A stretch of DNA of 64,000 bases from positions 8,136,935 through 8,200,934 of the forward strand of contig NC_058338.1 of assembly GCF_905475395.1 (NCBI RefSeq). Reading direction: 5' to 3'. Positions 34,687 to 47,542 of the stretch are shown here, piece by piece. This DNA comes from Chrysoperla carnea. Taxonomy: Eukaryota > Arthropoda > Insecta > Neuroptera > Chrysopidae. The notes under the pieces are model-generated. The model had not been told where the DNA came from, searched no databases, and worked only from the letters and a program-made list of their open reading frames with translations. Every line of letters begins with the position of its first letter. The first letter of the stretch is position 1. The translations under genes were made by a program, and so were the position numbers.

Positions 34687-35069
34687 TTAAGGTATTTTTA
34701 GTTTATTACAAACTTTGTAACGCTTACAAATATTGATTCTACGAATAAAATTTTCCTATAGATGTTAATAAAATCACCTAAGTAGTTCATTTCCAGTTGC
34801 CCGTCTGTCCAATCCACATGTCAGCACGTTAACTAAAAATCGAGTGCGAATTCGTAAATGAACAATATAGGTCAATTCGGTCTTGAGTTCGTATCTTGTT
34901 AGAGATAGAATAAAAGTTAAAAGGTAAAAAATGTTCAATATAAAAAAATTAACAACTTTTGTTTGAAACAATTTTTCGTAAACATCAATGTTTAATCGTG
35001 AGAACGTTTATTAGAATAGAACATCTATCTACACGATAACTCGAAAACGAAAAAAGATATCAAGAAATT
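34687..35069 (-). repeat. R1 copy, rearranged
   Basis: Minus strand R1 tail and core (TTTGTAACGCTTACAAATAT, 'GTTAGAGATAGAATAAAAGT', AAACATCAATGTTTA). A displaced piece of the middle (CACGATAACTCGAAAACGAA at 35030) lies beyond the 5' block. This suggests an internal rearrangement. Confidence 0.65.
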
Positions 35070-38000
35070 CATGAAAAAAAAAAATAAATTCCAACATATA
35101 ATCATTTATGTATATGAACCTTTCAAGTATTTGCAAGTTGTGTTTGTATTTGTAGGCTTTCATATGATGAGTTGTGTTTGCTGTAACGTGACCGTATGCA
35201 TAGTTTTATAAAAATTATTATCTAAAAATATTAATGATCCTTAAATTTTATTAAAATTAATTTTGTGTTTTGATAACTAGATATTATGATTAAAAATTAG
35301 AAACTTTTATTCAACCGATTTATTCTTAGGTGTATTCTTAGGTGCTTTTCACCACTCATATCACGGATAACAAATAGATTAATTTTTCTGAATAAATGTA
35401 ACATGATGTGGTTGGCCTCTATTATAGACAGCCTGTACCGATTATAGATTGCGTTGTTTATTTTGAATTTGATTGTACATTCATTAAATAAATTTCACAT
35501 CGAAATGAATAATTACTCATGTTATTTGAGTTTTAGTTAATTTACAGTCGCAAAAAATTATTATCGACTGTAACAACTTTTTAATTGGATGGATTTGTTC
35601 AATAATAAATAGACTAGAAAAAGACAACGAATTTTTTACTAAACTAATATTATTTACTCAGATAATTGATATCCATATAGCCACTAGGTATTTGATATTA
35701 TATCAGAATTATACAGGATCTGGGTATTGCCAGTTATGGAGTAGGCTGAGCTTTTCATTAAGCCCGGAAACCTAGGTTAAATTTAATGCCTGCGAAAAAT
35801 GTGTGCTTGAAGTTTTTTTATTGATAACATTTATTTTGCGTTTTATAGTAAACGAGATTAATTTTATAATTTCTTAATCAAGAATAGGCATTTTTCTCTT
35901 ATTTTGAGCACTTTTGTAGTAGAAAATTTCATTATTAAATACAAAATTCAGTTTTAATAGTTGATGTAATTTCTTTACATGTTACACTTAATATTTAAAA
36001 GAATCATTCTAAATGTGATTAGTAATAATGAATACAACGAAACGATAGACAGAGTTCAAGAGCTACAAGCTTTGAGTTTCTGATAAAATATCGCTTTCAC
36101 ATATGAAAATTTATTTGTTATAATGAGAGAAAAAATGATGCTCTTCAGTGGGAATCGATAAATACGTGATGTATACAAGACAATATTATTATGAAATTTA
36201 TTGTGTATATACCGAAAGTTCTAAAAATACTATGGGACTAATTACATGTGGAAGTAATTAATGTAATTAATATATAATACCCCAGATTGACTCATAGCGA
36301 CATCTGTTATATGATTATTATATGTGAAAAAACGACAGGATTTGTTCAAAATGTTATGAATTGTACCATAAAAAATTCGAAATTTACTAAAAGGAGAAAT
36401 TTTCCGGTAGTTTGTTTATTTTAAATGGGGTCCTACAGAGACAAATGGAGTTGACTGGCGTCCAAATGAGATCAGAAAGCAATAAAAAATTTTTGGCTGT
36501 CACCTCCACCTACAGCTTGCCGATACATAAATGAGTGACACATGCTGTTTTATATCACTTTTTTTTGGAAATATAATCTTGAAGCCATTTATAAATATTA
36601 TCGAAGATAATAAATGAGAACTCTAGGATATTTCAAAATAAGTTTCGATTTTTGCCTCAATTTCGAAATACGTATTTATAAAATACAAAAAACTGATCTA
36701 GAAAATTGGGGCAAAAAATGGGGCGAAATTTATTTTGAATCATTTACTTCAATTTTTTGCAATAGTCTCACATGGTAAAAAATTAAAATCACCTTCATAC
36801 TTTTTCAAACTTTCTGTAGGTTTATGAAAGCATACAAACAAACTATCCCATATGGAATACAAACCCAAGGCATGTCAACATTATTATTACAGAAACATGC
36901 TCAACACTCAACTCAGCTTTCAATATTTTTTAAAAAGGGGTGAAAAACAGAGTCTCAATATTATTTCTATACACTACAGAGGTAGGTACCTTCATACATA
37001 AAACGTTCACTACTAGTAGTCGTTCGTTACGTTGTCTGCATCTATAAGTGTTAAATCAATTGTGTTATAGCACATAATATTACAGATTGTTGGTTTTTAC
37101 AGAGTGTAAGAAAATCCGTTGCTGATACATTAAACGAATATTTTATTGAATATTTGGGATTTCTATTGAATGGATTAAAGACTTCGACCAGAAAAAATAA
37201 CTGAATTTACTAAAAAGCTGATCATTTGAGGATTAGTAAAAAATTAAGCATCGACTTGTTTAAGGGGATACACAAGGATGGAGTAATACTAGGGATTTCA
37301 ATAAAACTTTATGAATACATTTTTTGATTAACAAAGTTTCCGAAAATCACAAAAAAATTCCTAGGTAATCCGACTTTTTATTATTATTTTATCGTTCAAA
37401 GTTGGCTGAAAAAATGATGAATTATATAAGTTATCCTTCCCAATTGGATATTTCTATATCAAAAAATCTAGAGAGTGTGATAAAAAAACTATCTAAAATA
37501 TTTAGACAATCTTGTAGTTTATAATAATACCATAAAAATATAATGTTGTTGATGATATAAAAACAAAATTTTAATTTAATTATGAGTTCATCGAAGATCC
37601 ATCATTTGACGAACAGGGACGACCATAGTTAGAGTATTGATGATTGAAGAGCGATATCTATATTATCAAATTTATAAGCAGCACTTGCACATAATATATT
37701 AAATATTTTTGTAGTTGCGTGGTATTGTAAAACTTAAAATAACACATTATTTGACTACAAAGTATGTATTTGGTTTATATGTATGTACCGTGCAATAAAC
37801 CAAAACTTTTTTAAAATACTGTAGGGAAATAAACACCTTTTCTTTATCACTCATCTTTATCCACAACATGCCATCCTCCTGTGGTTCATTTCAACTTTGC
37901 ATGCATGCATCATCCGTCATCATACTGATATTTGAGAAAAATCAATTTTCGCAACTTTTGCTTTTTTGCGCATGATTTTGCAATAGACTTTTCATAGGTC

Positions 38001-38529
38001 ATTTCTTACATTCTAACAAAGATAGTCCCGGTGAAAAACTTTACTTGGATTTATTAAGCAGATCGACTTATTTATTGTTTTATTTCTCTGGTCTACAAGT
38101 CATATTCATTTTAAATTTTCTTAATTAAGGTACTTATTTCTAAAACCTTTATTTTTCGAGTACCTAAGTTTGGTGCACCGATATTCCTTTACATCCGGTT
38201 GCATGTATATGTGTCTGTATGATAATATGAAGAATATATATGAGTATTTTGTTGTGTTATCAATGAGTGTTGGTGATATCAACAATATGCGACGGCAGCG
38301 ATTCTTATGAAAAGCATGCAAAACATTTTTATTAAAGAAACTTTTCATTGAAAGATGTATTGAGAGCATGATTGTTTTTGTTTTCATTGAATTTTTTTAA
38401 ATACAAATACAAGCTGTACTCCTGTAGAAAGTTATAGTTGCATGGAAATTGATGAGAGGTATCCAGTAAATTTTAAAAAAATTGGTAAACTCTCGATAAA
38501 AACAAGTTTGAAACTATGGATTTTAATTA
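35070..38529. other. Long intergenic stretch, nothing identified
   Basis: About 3.4 kb of AT-rich DNA with no supported gene or repeat. The 88-aa minus frame at 38121-38387 is unsupported. Confidence 0.5.
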
Positions 38530-39438
38530 ATTTTTGAAAATGAAGTTTTGTCCATGATACTTTCTATAGGTCCAATCATTAAATTAACCTGATTTTTATA
38601 CTTTTGGGATCAAAATTACCTCATCCACCAAATTCCAAAACAAAATTTTTTTTTGCTTTTTTTCGACTTTTTCAAAGGGGTACCCCTTAAAAAAATTGCA
38701 AAAAATCGAAATTTTTTATTTATCTCCAATTTCGATAAAACTCAGTATATAAGGTAGTTTTGACCCAAAAAGTACAAAAATCGGGTTTATTTGATGACTG
38801 GTCGAATAGTTTTTGAGATACGGACAAAAATCGATCCAAATATTGCGATATCTCAGAAACTCTGCATCCAATCATTAAATTGACCGGATTTTTATACTTT
38901 TTGGGTCAAAATTACCCCATCCACCGAGTTTCATCAAATTCCAAAACAAAAATTTTTTTTCGTTTTTCTCAATTTTTTCAAAGGGGTACCCCTTAAAAAA
39001 ATTGCAAAAAATCGAAAATTTTTTTTAATCTCCAATTTCGATAAAACTCAGTATATAAGGTAATTTTGACTCAAAAAGTGCAAAAATTGGTTACATTTGT
39101 TGACTGGTCGAATAGTTTTTGAGATACGGACTAAAATCGATCCAAATTTTGCGATATCTCAGAAACTCTGCATTAAATCATTAAATTAACCGGATTTTTA
39201 TACTTTTTGGGTCAAAATTACCCCATCCACCGAGTTTCATCAAATTCCAAAACAAAAATTTTTTTTTTCGTTTTTCTCGATTTTTTCAAAGGGTACCCCT
39301 TAAAAAAATTGTAAAAAATCGAGAAATTTTTGTTATCTCCAATTTCGATATAACTCAGTATATAAGGTAGTTTTGACCCAAAAAATTCTAAATTCAGGTT
39401 TATTTGATGACCAGTCGAATAGTTTTTGAGATACGGAC
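38530..39438. repeat. Sat1 satellite array, three monomers, second variant
   Basis: Palindrome centres lie at 38687-38696, 38983-38992 and 39291-39299 (the last lacks one G), periods 296 and about 307 bp. Inner arms match the 14-kb array (CAAAGGGGTACCCCTTAAAA). The outer arms differ: here the unit begins 'GCGATATCTCAGAAACTCTG' and ends 'CTGGTCGAATAGTTTTTGAG'. The 59-kb unit is of this variant. Confidence 0.88.
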
Positions 39439-39504
39439 GGTTTTTTTCGATTTTTGCCCCAGCAGTTTCAACTGTGCGTTGATCGATCAGTCAGTTTCCG
39501 TTCT

Positions 39505-39521
39505 TATATATATATATATAG
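39505..39521. repeat. (TA)n microsatellite
   Basis: Short TA run next to the end of the Sat1 array. Confidence 0.8.
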
Positions 39522-40029
39522 ACTACATATTTCATAAATAAATGAAATTGATTGATTAATTGATTATTTCACTTACCTATAGTCAACCAAACAGCTAGCC
39601 ATGAAACGATTAATGAAAGAATAACAATATATTCCATCTCCGTTCTTCTCCAAATTGGGTTTTTAGCAAAGTTATCGTAATTGACGACGAAACATGTTTT
39701 TAACATACACGGATTACTTTGATTGATATTTTATTTTAAAACATTTCACTTTTATTTGTAATATTTTAATTTTTTTTTTAAACGAATTTTTAATCACCAT
39801 TTATATATTTCATTTGTAGGTGGTAGTTGAACATAATATTATTAATCATATAAAATCTGAAAAGAGAGAAAAAGATATGTTAGTAATTAGAAAAATAAAC
39901 AAGAATCTAATTTTTAGATTAGAAAAGGTTCGCTTTTATTTCGAATTGCACTAGGTTGCGTTTATTTTTATTCAATTTGATGATTTAAAAGAGAATAAAT
40001 TATGATGCTTAGATATTTACAATTTTTTG
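39522..40029. other. Intergenic DNA, nothing identified
   Basis: No supported gene or repeat. Confidence 0.5.
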
Positions 40030-40392
40030 TATGCGTAGTCATGGTAGGGGCAATAAAATTGATGCCAGAGCTTCCAGTGAAAAATTTTGGTGTTAAAGGA
40101 GGCTGTAATGATAAATTTTCAATTCTTTACATGTAAATGTTTTCGAAAATGTCAAAATAAAATTATTGAAAAACACTAATTAATTAAACTTAATGAAAAA
40201 AAAATTGCGAAAATAAGAAATCAAATTACATAAATATTATTTTTCAAATGTAAATTATCATAATTATTTATTTAAATTAGTGAGACAATACTATTAAATT
40301 TTCAATGTAAGTCATGAATGCAATCTATACAATTATATATGCATCCGTACAAATCTACAATTAAAGTAGTGTATCGTTACCATGGAAACGCT
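40030..40392 (+). repeat. R5 dispersed repeat, full copy
   Basis: TGCGTAGTCATGGTAGGGGC at the start and 'TCGTTACCATGGAAACGCTT' at the end. It aligns along its length with 22612-22990. Confidence 0.75.
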
Positions 40393-43099
40393 TCCAATAA
40401 AACTCACACACGAAGCGAATAAAATTATTCCCCAAACAAATTTTTTTTGGATTATACAAAGTGGACCATTATCATCTATTATGGCTAAAAGGTCTTTCTG
40501 TAGTAAGGTAATCAAAAAAACTTTTTCAAACGCTGCAGATTTTGATGAGAGACATTACATTCTAATATCGGATAGGACATAGTTATCTGGGTTGCTTTAA
40601 TTGGCAATTTAGATCCTAAAAAAGCCACTTTAAATTAGAAAGTTGATCCTCATAAAAAACTATAACATATTTTATTTAAAACATTTTTCGAAAATCATAA
40701 GATTTCAGGGGAAATGAGACTTAAAAATATATCATTATTGCATTCGATCGAAAGGAAATACGGTTAATTGTAGAAAAATTTTGTAGACAAAAGTTATCAA
40801 GGACAAAAAAGTCATTCGTCTGTGATTATAACTTTTTAGCCCTAGTAAATTTTGAAGATGATTTGAAAATCAAGGCTAAATGACCTTGAAACAATAATTT
40901 TAATTTTGGCTTAAGCATTTTTCTTTAAGTGATTTCTTTCGATTTAATGCAATAATGACATAATTTCCCGAAAGCTAACGATTTTCGAAAAACTTTTCCG
41001 GAAAATCTGGTCGCTACAGCCTTTCATGCCCGGACTATAATAGTATAGATAGATACTGCGCAAAACGGGAGAAAAGTTTCCGAATCAGAAGGCGTGATCA
41101 TTTGAGGTCTTTCAGAAAGAAAAAATAAATTGAATTGACATTTACTACAAGAACAAAAGCTTCATATTATGTATATCAAAAATTAATTTCATCTTAGACG
41201 GATGTTGTACTAAAAATAGTAAAAGACGCTATTCATTATCACATTTATTTCTCCTCTGACACGGACGTAACGAACAATTTTTTCCGCTAAAATTATTACA
41301 TAAAAGTATTACAACTTTAATTAACGAACGAACGCACATGAAATAAAATAATAAATCATAATTCTAAATAATTTAATTAATATAATTCGAGTTACATATC
41401 ATCTAAGTTGTGATTTAAAATAAACATATGAATGGAATGTATGATGTATATAACATAACATAAACATTGTGCAAAGCTTTAGTTGCCTGTTATAATGTAT
41501 GTGCTTTAAATATATGTAGAGATGTAGAAGAAGAATAAAGTTTGTTTTGAAAGCCAAGTGATATTTTGGTTCACTGCTTCTTATAAATATTGTTTATTTA
41601 TGAAAACTTTTAGGTTTGTCGTATATGTTATATATATATACGTTTTATATTGGTATGTTTTTATGCAGATTGTGTGAGAAACGGGAAGTAGGAATTTAGA
41701 AGCTACTGAGTGGTAAATAAGGTATCACGATATTATAGATGTTTTATTATACAATAGAGTATTCTACTATAATTGAAAAAGAACTTCAAAATGTTGATTT
41801 TGTTAATAAAAAGCCACGAAAAAATTTATTTCGGAAAAATACACACGCTTTCTTGCCCAAAACTTGAATTAAATTTTAAACTTTTTTTTAAACTGTCAAA
41901 AACGCGCGCATCCAATTTGGTGACGTAATATCGGTATCATTATAGGAAATAACACAAATGAGTTTGGCAGATATATTCATAGACATCAGATTATAATAAA
42001 TATAAATACTGATTATCTATGGATATATTATACCCAGCTGTCTACACTGAACTAACTGATGGTCTATAATTCATACCGATATGATATCACATCAGGGCTT
42101 GCCCGCGTTTTAGGTCACGTGATATACAGTTTAAAAATTACAATTTTTAATTTTAATATTATAAAAGAAAAATGTGCTTTTTTGACTCGAAATTAGAATA
42201 TTTAAGTATACTTTTGTATAAATTTTAACTTTTTTCAAATTTCATAATTTATTTTTCATTACCGAAAGTACCCTATTTGATTGATAAATCATTTAGCGAG
42301 TATGAGAGAGTACATTAAGCAATGTGTATGCAAATTTGTCTCAGTCACCACAAGAACCCTATTGGAGACACTTTTTACCTTGAACACGCTATACGTATTA
42401 TTGAGATTTCAAAAGCTCTCCTAGGGATACATTTAGGTGATGAAATTAAAATGACCCACCGTATAGATCCAACATAGCGCACAGGGTATAAACTCACATA
42501 CAAACATGTGCTCTCGTGTGGTACAACGCTTTTCCATATTGTGTAGAATACTCTAGCTAAAATCGACCATACTTGCTTACTTTAGATCACATGTACACAC
42601 AAACTAACTGAAGCTTATAGCTTATCAAAAAGTTCATATATATTTGACTACATCATGTATACAGTATTGATTTAAAGTCTGTTATCAGTTATTTGTGATC
42701 TATATAAATTCATGTAGTAAGAAAATCTAGTGCTGGTATGAAGTATTCTGATTCACGAGTGAATAATTATCTTAACCGCACTCGTTTTATGAAAATTTTG
42801 CTCACGGATTTTCTCTCATAAAGGTGCAAAAAACATACTAACTTTGGAAATTTTTAGGCTTGTTCGTGTACTTTTGTTGGTTTAATATAAGACGGACTCG
42901 GTAAATTAAAAAAACTGATATAAATATGGCGAAATTAGTGAAAATGAATTTAATTATTTAGATTATTTCTCTGCTTTAATATTTTGACTCTCAAACATCT
43001 CGCATCAAGCGGCCAAAGATAACCGAACGGTTGAACCGTTGAGTGAAGACGGCTTGACAACCGAAATGACTTTGACGTTTAAAATTTAATCCCTGTGTA
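40393..43099. other. Long intergenic stretch, one MITE scrap only
   Basis: No supported gene. 'GCGAGTATGAGAGAGTACAT' and TAAGCAATGTG at about 42297-42332 match the inner arm of the CAGAATGTTCG MITE. A 66-aa frame at 40382-40582 starts inside the R5 repeat and is unsupported. Confidence 0.5.
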
Positions 43100-43343
43100 T
43101 GCTTAAAAACTAACCGGATTTGACATTTATATGGCATATACTATTGAAATTTATATGGCATATATAACCCTCGGGGGGTGGAAAGGTGGAGCCAAGAAGT
43201 GGGGGTGAATAATCGAATATTTTCAAATATACCCAAGTGGGTATATGACGTGTACATTGAAAACTGATACTCCTACGCAAGCGGATTTGGGATGGGGGTG
43301 AAAGTGGGTATATTGCCGAACAAAGCGGGTAGTTCACAGCTAG
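43100..43343 (+). mobile_element. Helitron-like 3' fragment, 'GTAGTTCACAGCTAG' family
   Basis: Ends 'CAAAGCGGGTAGTTCACAGC'-TAG at 43343, the same 3' end as 24506 on the other strand. The body is rich in GGGGGTG and contains two copies of 'GAAATTTATATGGCATATA'-like sequence at its left edge. The 5' TC end was not found; the base after CTAG is C, not T. Confidence 0.5.
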
Positions 43344-43987
43344 CAATAAAAAAGTTACTTAATGTTTCTGGCCTGCATCTCTTCGCCTACTAATATACTT
43401 GAATAAAGATTATGAATCTATGATAAATTCATCGAAATGAATCATTTTCTGAATCGAAACTTTTCAATTCAACACTAATATGCAAGCTTTTGTGACTTAA
43501 AGTTTGTTTTTGAATAGTTAAAGTATATTATGAATTATCATACTTCAATGTCAAAACTTGTAAGACTTGTATATAATATGTCTTCTCATGAAATATTTAC
43601 GAAAACCTTGTTATTATTGTACATGATGGCAGGCAGGCATTGGGGGAACATTTTAGAGATAAATAAAATTTTATAGTTGGAAAACTTTGTAAAATTTTTG
43701 AAGTTATCTATGAATGTTAATTATTCACATTTGAAAATAATTCCATTATAAAATGAAATAGGTAAGCGTATTGACCTTGTGGGAGATTAAAATATTTATG
43801 AGCATGTTACGTTATACAAATATAGATACTACTAGAACGTTTTTCAATATCTGACTGTTTTAGTGGTCAATGGGCTTAATCTAAGATTTTCTTTAACTTT
43901 TTTCATCCTTGGTGGGAGTTTCATAGTTCCTTGACAATTTTAAACTGCCAGCACTAGTTTCAATCTTTCGGTAATCCGTGAAATTTA
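43344..43987. other. Intergenic DNA, nothing identified
   Basis: No supported gene or repeat. Confidence 0.5.
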
Positions 43988-44465
43988 CAAAATTTAAAAA
44001 AACCCCCGACAAATGCGATTCTTGTAATTCGATTTTTGGAAACTAAGTTATAAAATGTTCTCAATCAAGTCGGTTCAACCGTTTAGGAGCTATGATGCCA
44101 CTAAGAAACACACAGACGTACAGATTAACACTTTAAACTTATAATACTCTTCTTAAATCAATATCAAAGTGATGGTCAAGCACATCAGATGAGATGAAAA
44201 GGATACTTTGTGAGCTATCATTGTTTGGGACAAATTTTTGGAAATATTTTAACTGAAATTGAAATATTGAGTTGGCTTTGTTCTTTTGAATTATAGTTTT
44301 GAATGACCTAATTATTTTACCATTTCACTTTTCAAAATGACTTGAGCTAGGTTGGTTTATTTGACCATTCATTTCCATAGTAATTATTTATGTGTTAAAA
44401 TTATATGTAATGCCTTTACCAAACTGAATTGATTTGGATCATCGCCAATTATTTAGTTTTTTCGG
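43988..44465 (+). repeat. R7 dispersed repeat ('AACCCCCGAC'), copy 1
   Basis: About 470 bp shared with 61471-61940: AACCCCCGAC, 'TTCGATTTTTGGAAACTAAG', 'CCGTTTAGGAGCTATGATGC', 'AAAGTGATGGTCAAGCACAT' and onward. The CCCCCGAC start with a nearby 'cggttcaaccgtttaggagc' phrase is common in arthropod genomes. A second related phrase (ATCGGTTCATCCGCTTAGGC) lies just downstream at about 44551. Class uncertain. Confidence 0.75.
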
Positions 44466-45519
44466 GTATATAACCCTAAGCTCGCACTTGAAACATAGCC
44501 AAGAACACTTTTCGTCAAATTAGATTTCAAAAGAAACCAAAAAAATTAAAATCGGTTCATCCGCTTAGGCGTAATGATGCCACAGACAGACAAACACACA
44601 TAGCGATCAAACTTATACCACCTCTTATTTTAGTTCGTGGGTTAAAAATGACGATTTTATATGAGAAATAAATATACTTATAGGCTGTGTACTAATAACA
44701 ATTCCAACTTCAAACTAACGAATGCATACTTACGAACTGACCCGAAAATATGAAAAGTTAAAAATAATTTGGATACAAATTTATGGGTCTAATGAAAGAA
44801 ATAACCACAATTTATGAAGGGCTTGAAAAAAAAATTCGAAAACTGTAAATAGGTTGAAGAAATCTGACTTAAAGTTCACGATAATTATGTCCGATTGTGA
44901 CATGTTTTGATTGAAAGTCTTGAAAAGTTAATTTTAATAAAAAAACATACTGTTTAAGTTTTGTGTAAAAGTGTTGCCAAAGTTGTACATTATTTATTCT
45001 GAGCTTTAAAATATCATATGCATATTTGTCATAAGCATAAAATTACTCGTATATAACAACATAGTTTACACTAAATATATATGTAAGATATATAAAAGCC
45101 AGCGAACCAACAACTGAAAGGAATGAGAAAGTCTTATATTAGAAAACCTAGTATTCCAATGCGACAAAGCTCTGTTCTGGGTATGTTGTTGTGTGCTTTG
45201 CTACAGCTAACAGTACTTACGTTTTTTACTGTTGTAAAAACATAACTGGTACATTTATTTAAAATATTTCTTCTTCTCAAACATCAAAGTAAAAGTTATG
45301 CTGATTCAAACATATACGACTTGTAGTATTGGGAGTTTCATTTTAAATATATCATACGTTTTTCTCACTAAGAGTGTATAGAGTTAGTAACCGAAGGATT
45401 TGGTAATAACCCGTTCACATTAGCGTTATGAGCATTTGGCTCACACTCGATTTAAAACATAAATAACTTTTATTTTATTTTTGGTACATGTGAAACTTTT
45501 TGTATCTCTATATAATTGA
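44466..45519. other. Intergenic DNA, nothing further identified
   Basis: No supported gene; only the R7-like phrase at about 44551-44640 noted above. Confidence 0.5.
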
Positions 45520-45571
45520 AGTGAGGGCTTAAATTAGGTGCAAATTATATAGTTTGTATTATAAAGGAATA

Positions 45572-45911
45572 GGTTAGGTAAGGTTAGGTTATATTTATAT
45601 TTTCGTTCGGTTATATTTCGGTAAGGTTTATAATAGCCTAAGTGTGTCCACGAAGGACACACTTAGGCTCTAGAGCCCATTGTGACACCATATATGCGTT
45701 TTACCACCTTTCCGCTGATAATTTCATTTATCAGCTCCTCTATTTAAGAGGCTGAGTGCACTTCTTTTATGCATATACCATGCATTACACCAGCCCATCA
45801 CAAGTATTAATTAAATTAATTTTGTTGAGACGGCGGGAATCGAACCCGCTACCCTAAGCATACCGCGGACGGAATTGGTTACGCCTTAACCAACTGAGCT
45901 AACAGGACGAA
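45572..45911 (-). mobile_element. tRNA-derived SINE with intact A and B boxes and target-site duplication
   Basis: On the minus strand the head reads GTCCTGTTAGCTCAGTTGGT (A box) … GCGGGTTCGATTCCCGCC (B box and T-stem). This is a pol III internal promoter. The body shares blocks with the copy at 28022. The acceptor ends do not pair, so it is not a working tRNA gene. Flanking 14-bp duplications at 45558-45571 and 45912-45925 (ATTATAARGGAATA) differ at one base, showing insertion by target-primed reverse transcription. A perfect 15-bp hairpin at 45635-45669 (GCCTAAGTGTGTCC stem, ACGAA loop) sits near the 3' end. The final tail reads CCTTACCTAACC on this strand. Confidence 0.88.
45635..45669. 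repeat. Perfect 15-bp hairpin in the SINE 3' region
   Basis: Arms 45635-45649 and 45655-45669 with a 5-base loop ACGAA. The other SINE copy also ends in a self-complementary segment, so the stem may be a feature of the family's 3' end. Confidence 0.85.
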
Positions 45912-46066
45912 ATTATAAGGGAATAACAGTCTTATGTCTGCCCTAAGAGTGACCATCTCTTTCACTTACATGACGTGCAAAACAAACGATTCCGTAATCA
46001 ATACTGCCTTGACATGGTATTTCAACAATTAACTCAGTCAATTGTCTGTTTTCCCTTATTTAAACA

Positions 46067-46585
46067 CAATATTACAATTAATTCGTACAGTAAAAAAGGT
46101 AAGTAGCCTTAAAATCAAATCTTTTAAAGAGTAAAACAAGTATTTGCCATCTAACATTAAAACTTTAAATTTTCGGAAAAATATCTTGTAAAGAAAAAAA
46201 TAAGCTCTATATTTATAAAGTAAGAACGTACGAAAGGAACACAGATCCTATCGGGTGTCCCACGATACTTTTCGTACTTTTAATTGTCTTAAATGACGCA
46301 GCTTTTGTAAAAGTCATGTATGCTTGCTTGATTCGTTTTTAATGAAACAACCTATATACCTGTATGCATTAAAGTATCGTATACCATTCCCGGTCTGTGT
46401 AGTATTTACAGGATTTATAGAATTTGTGTATAAAAGGTAATATTTTCACATGTAATTATTCTATCTAACATTTAAAGTAACCTAAGATTTATACAGGCTA
46501 GATTATAAGCACTGAGTTTGAGGAGAGTGAAGCTGAAAAGTCATCGGCACGGAATGCATTGAGGTTTCATGGAAAATATTAACTT
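46067..46585. other. Intergenic DNA, nothing identified
   Basis: No supported gene or repeat. Confidence 0.5.
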
Positions 46586-47228
46586 AAGGATGTATGAGCA
46601 TGACAACAATGTTTGATTTAAAGGCTCAAAATTTGTTTGTAGGTAGTCTTTTACTCAAAGAATATGTGGTTAAAATTTCAGCTTAGGTATCCGTGCAAAT
46701 TTTTAAAAAAAAAGTCATTAAAAATCGATATAAAATACATTGGCTCTTATGGAGGAATCTCAAAAAACGACATATTTTGGAAGTTTTTGATAATTTTCAT
46801 TTGGAATGAATGAAAAAAAATTAAAAAAAAACTTTTTAATAGAAAGTAAACATATTAGCAATGAATTAGAAAAGAAAAAAACTAAGTGTCACCGTCCATA
46901 TAAGGGGTGTGAGAGCAGGGTAGATTAAGGGTTGAAATTAGTTTTATCTTATTTTCAACTTTGATGATGAATTTTGTTATAACTTCATGAATGTAGACGA
47001 AAAATAAGAATAAAATTTTTCGATATGTGTCTTGGTTTTCGAAATATCGAAAGCTAAATAATTAAACAAAATTTTCAATTTTCGATATTTTGAAAATTAA
47101 GCCAGATATCGAAAAATTGTATTCTTACTTTTCGTCTTATATCGTCAAGTAATAATATAAATTTATCATCAAAATTGAAAATATCTATTTTTAAATTTGT
47201 GCCCCCACTACCATGCTCATACATCCTT
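46586..47228 (+). mobile_element. MITE-like element with AAGGATGTATGAGCATG TIRs, copy 1
   Basis: TIR AAGGATGTATGAGCATG on the left and CATGCTCATACATCCTT on the right. The whole inside matches the element at 58408-58973 in reverse orientation. The target duplication is not clear (TT/TTAA-like flanks). No coding. The centre has AAAATTTTTCGATAT / ATATCGAAAAATT symmetry. Confidence 0.85.
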
Positions 47229-47542
47229 GAAGCTATTTTAAACTATAAAATTTTTGCTACCGATAGTACTTAGAATCATCTGTATACACATTTCTACATT
47301 TGTTCAATGTTTATATTTCTATAGAGCACCGTCTGTTTGTTCAGAAAAACCTTACTTTATCGATTATGGAAAATTTTTATAAAACTTTCTATGTGTAATA
47401 TTCGTTTTATAATATTCTTATTTTTAACTATTTGTAAATAATATTTCTTAAAGCTACTTTTCAATCTCAAGAATCATATACTTTGTACTTTTTAGTATAA
47501 GCAGATTCAATGAAATGAATTTGCAACAAATTTGACCCCATA

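Larger units (their letters stand above)
45520..46066 (-). repeat. R1 copy interrupted by a SINE
   Basis: R1 sequence at 45520-45571 (TTAAATTAGGTGCAAATTAT) resumes at 45912-46066 ('GGGAATAACAGT…', 'AACAATTAACTCAGTCAATT'). The order matches the uninterrupted copy at 49300-49489. The intervening 340 bp is the SINE. Confidence 0.8.

Noticed and set aside
45572..45592. Internal telomere (TTAGG) repeat
   Set aside because: Only two TTAGG words occur and they belong to the SINE tail; not a telomere.
45826..45908. Possible minus-strand tRNA gene
   Set aside because: A and B boxes are good, but the 3' side does not pair with the GTCCTGT acceptor strand, and a SINE body follows directly with a second copy at 28 kb and a target duplication. 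It is a SINE head.
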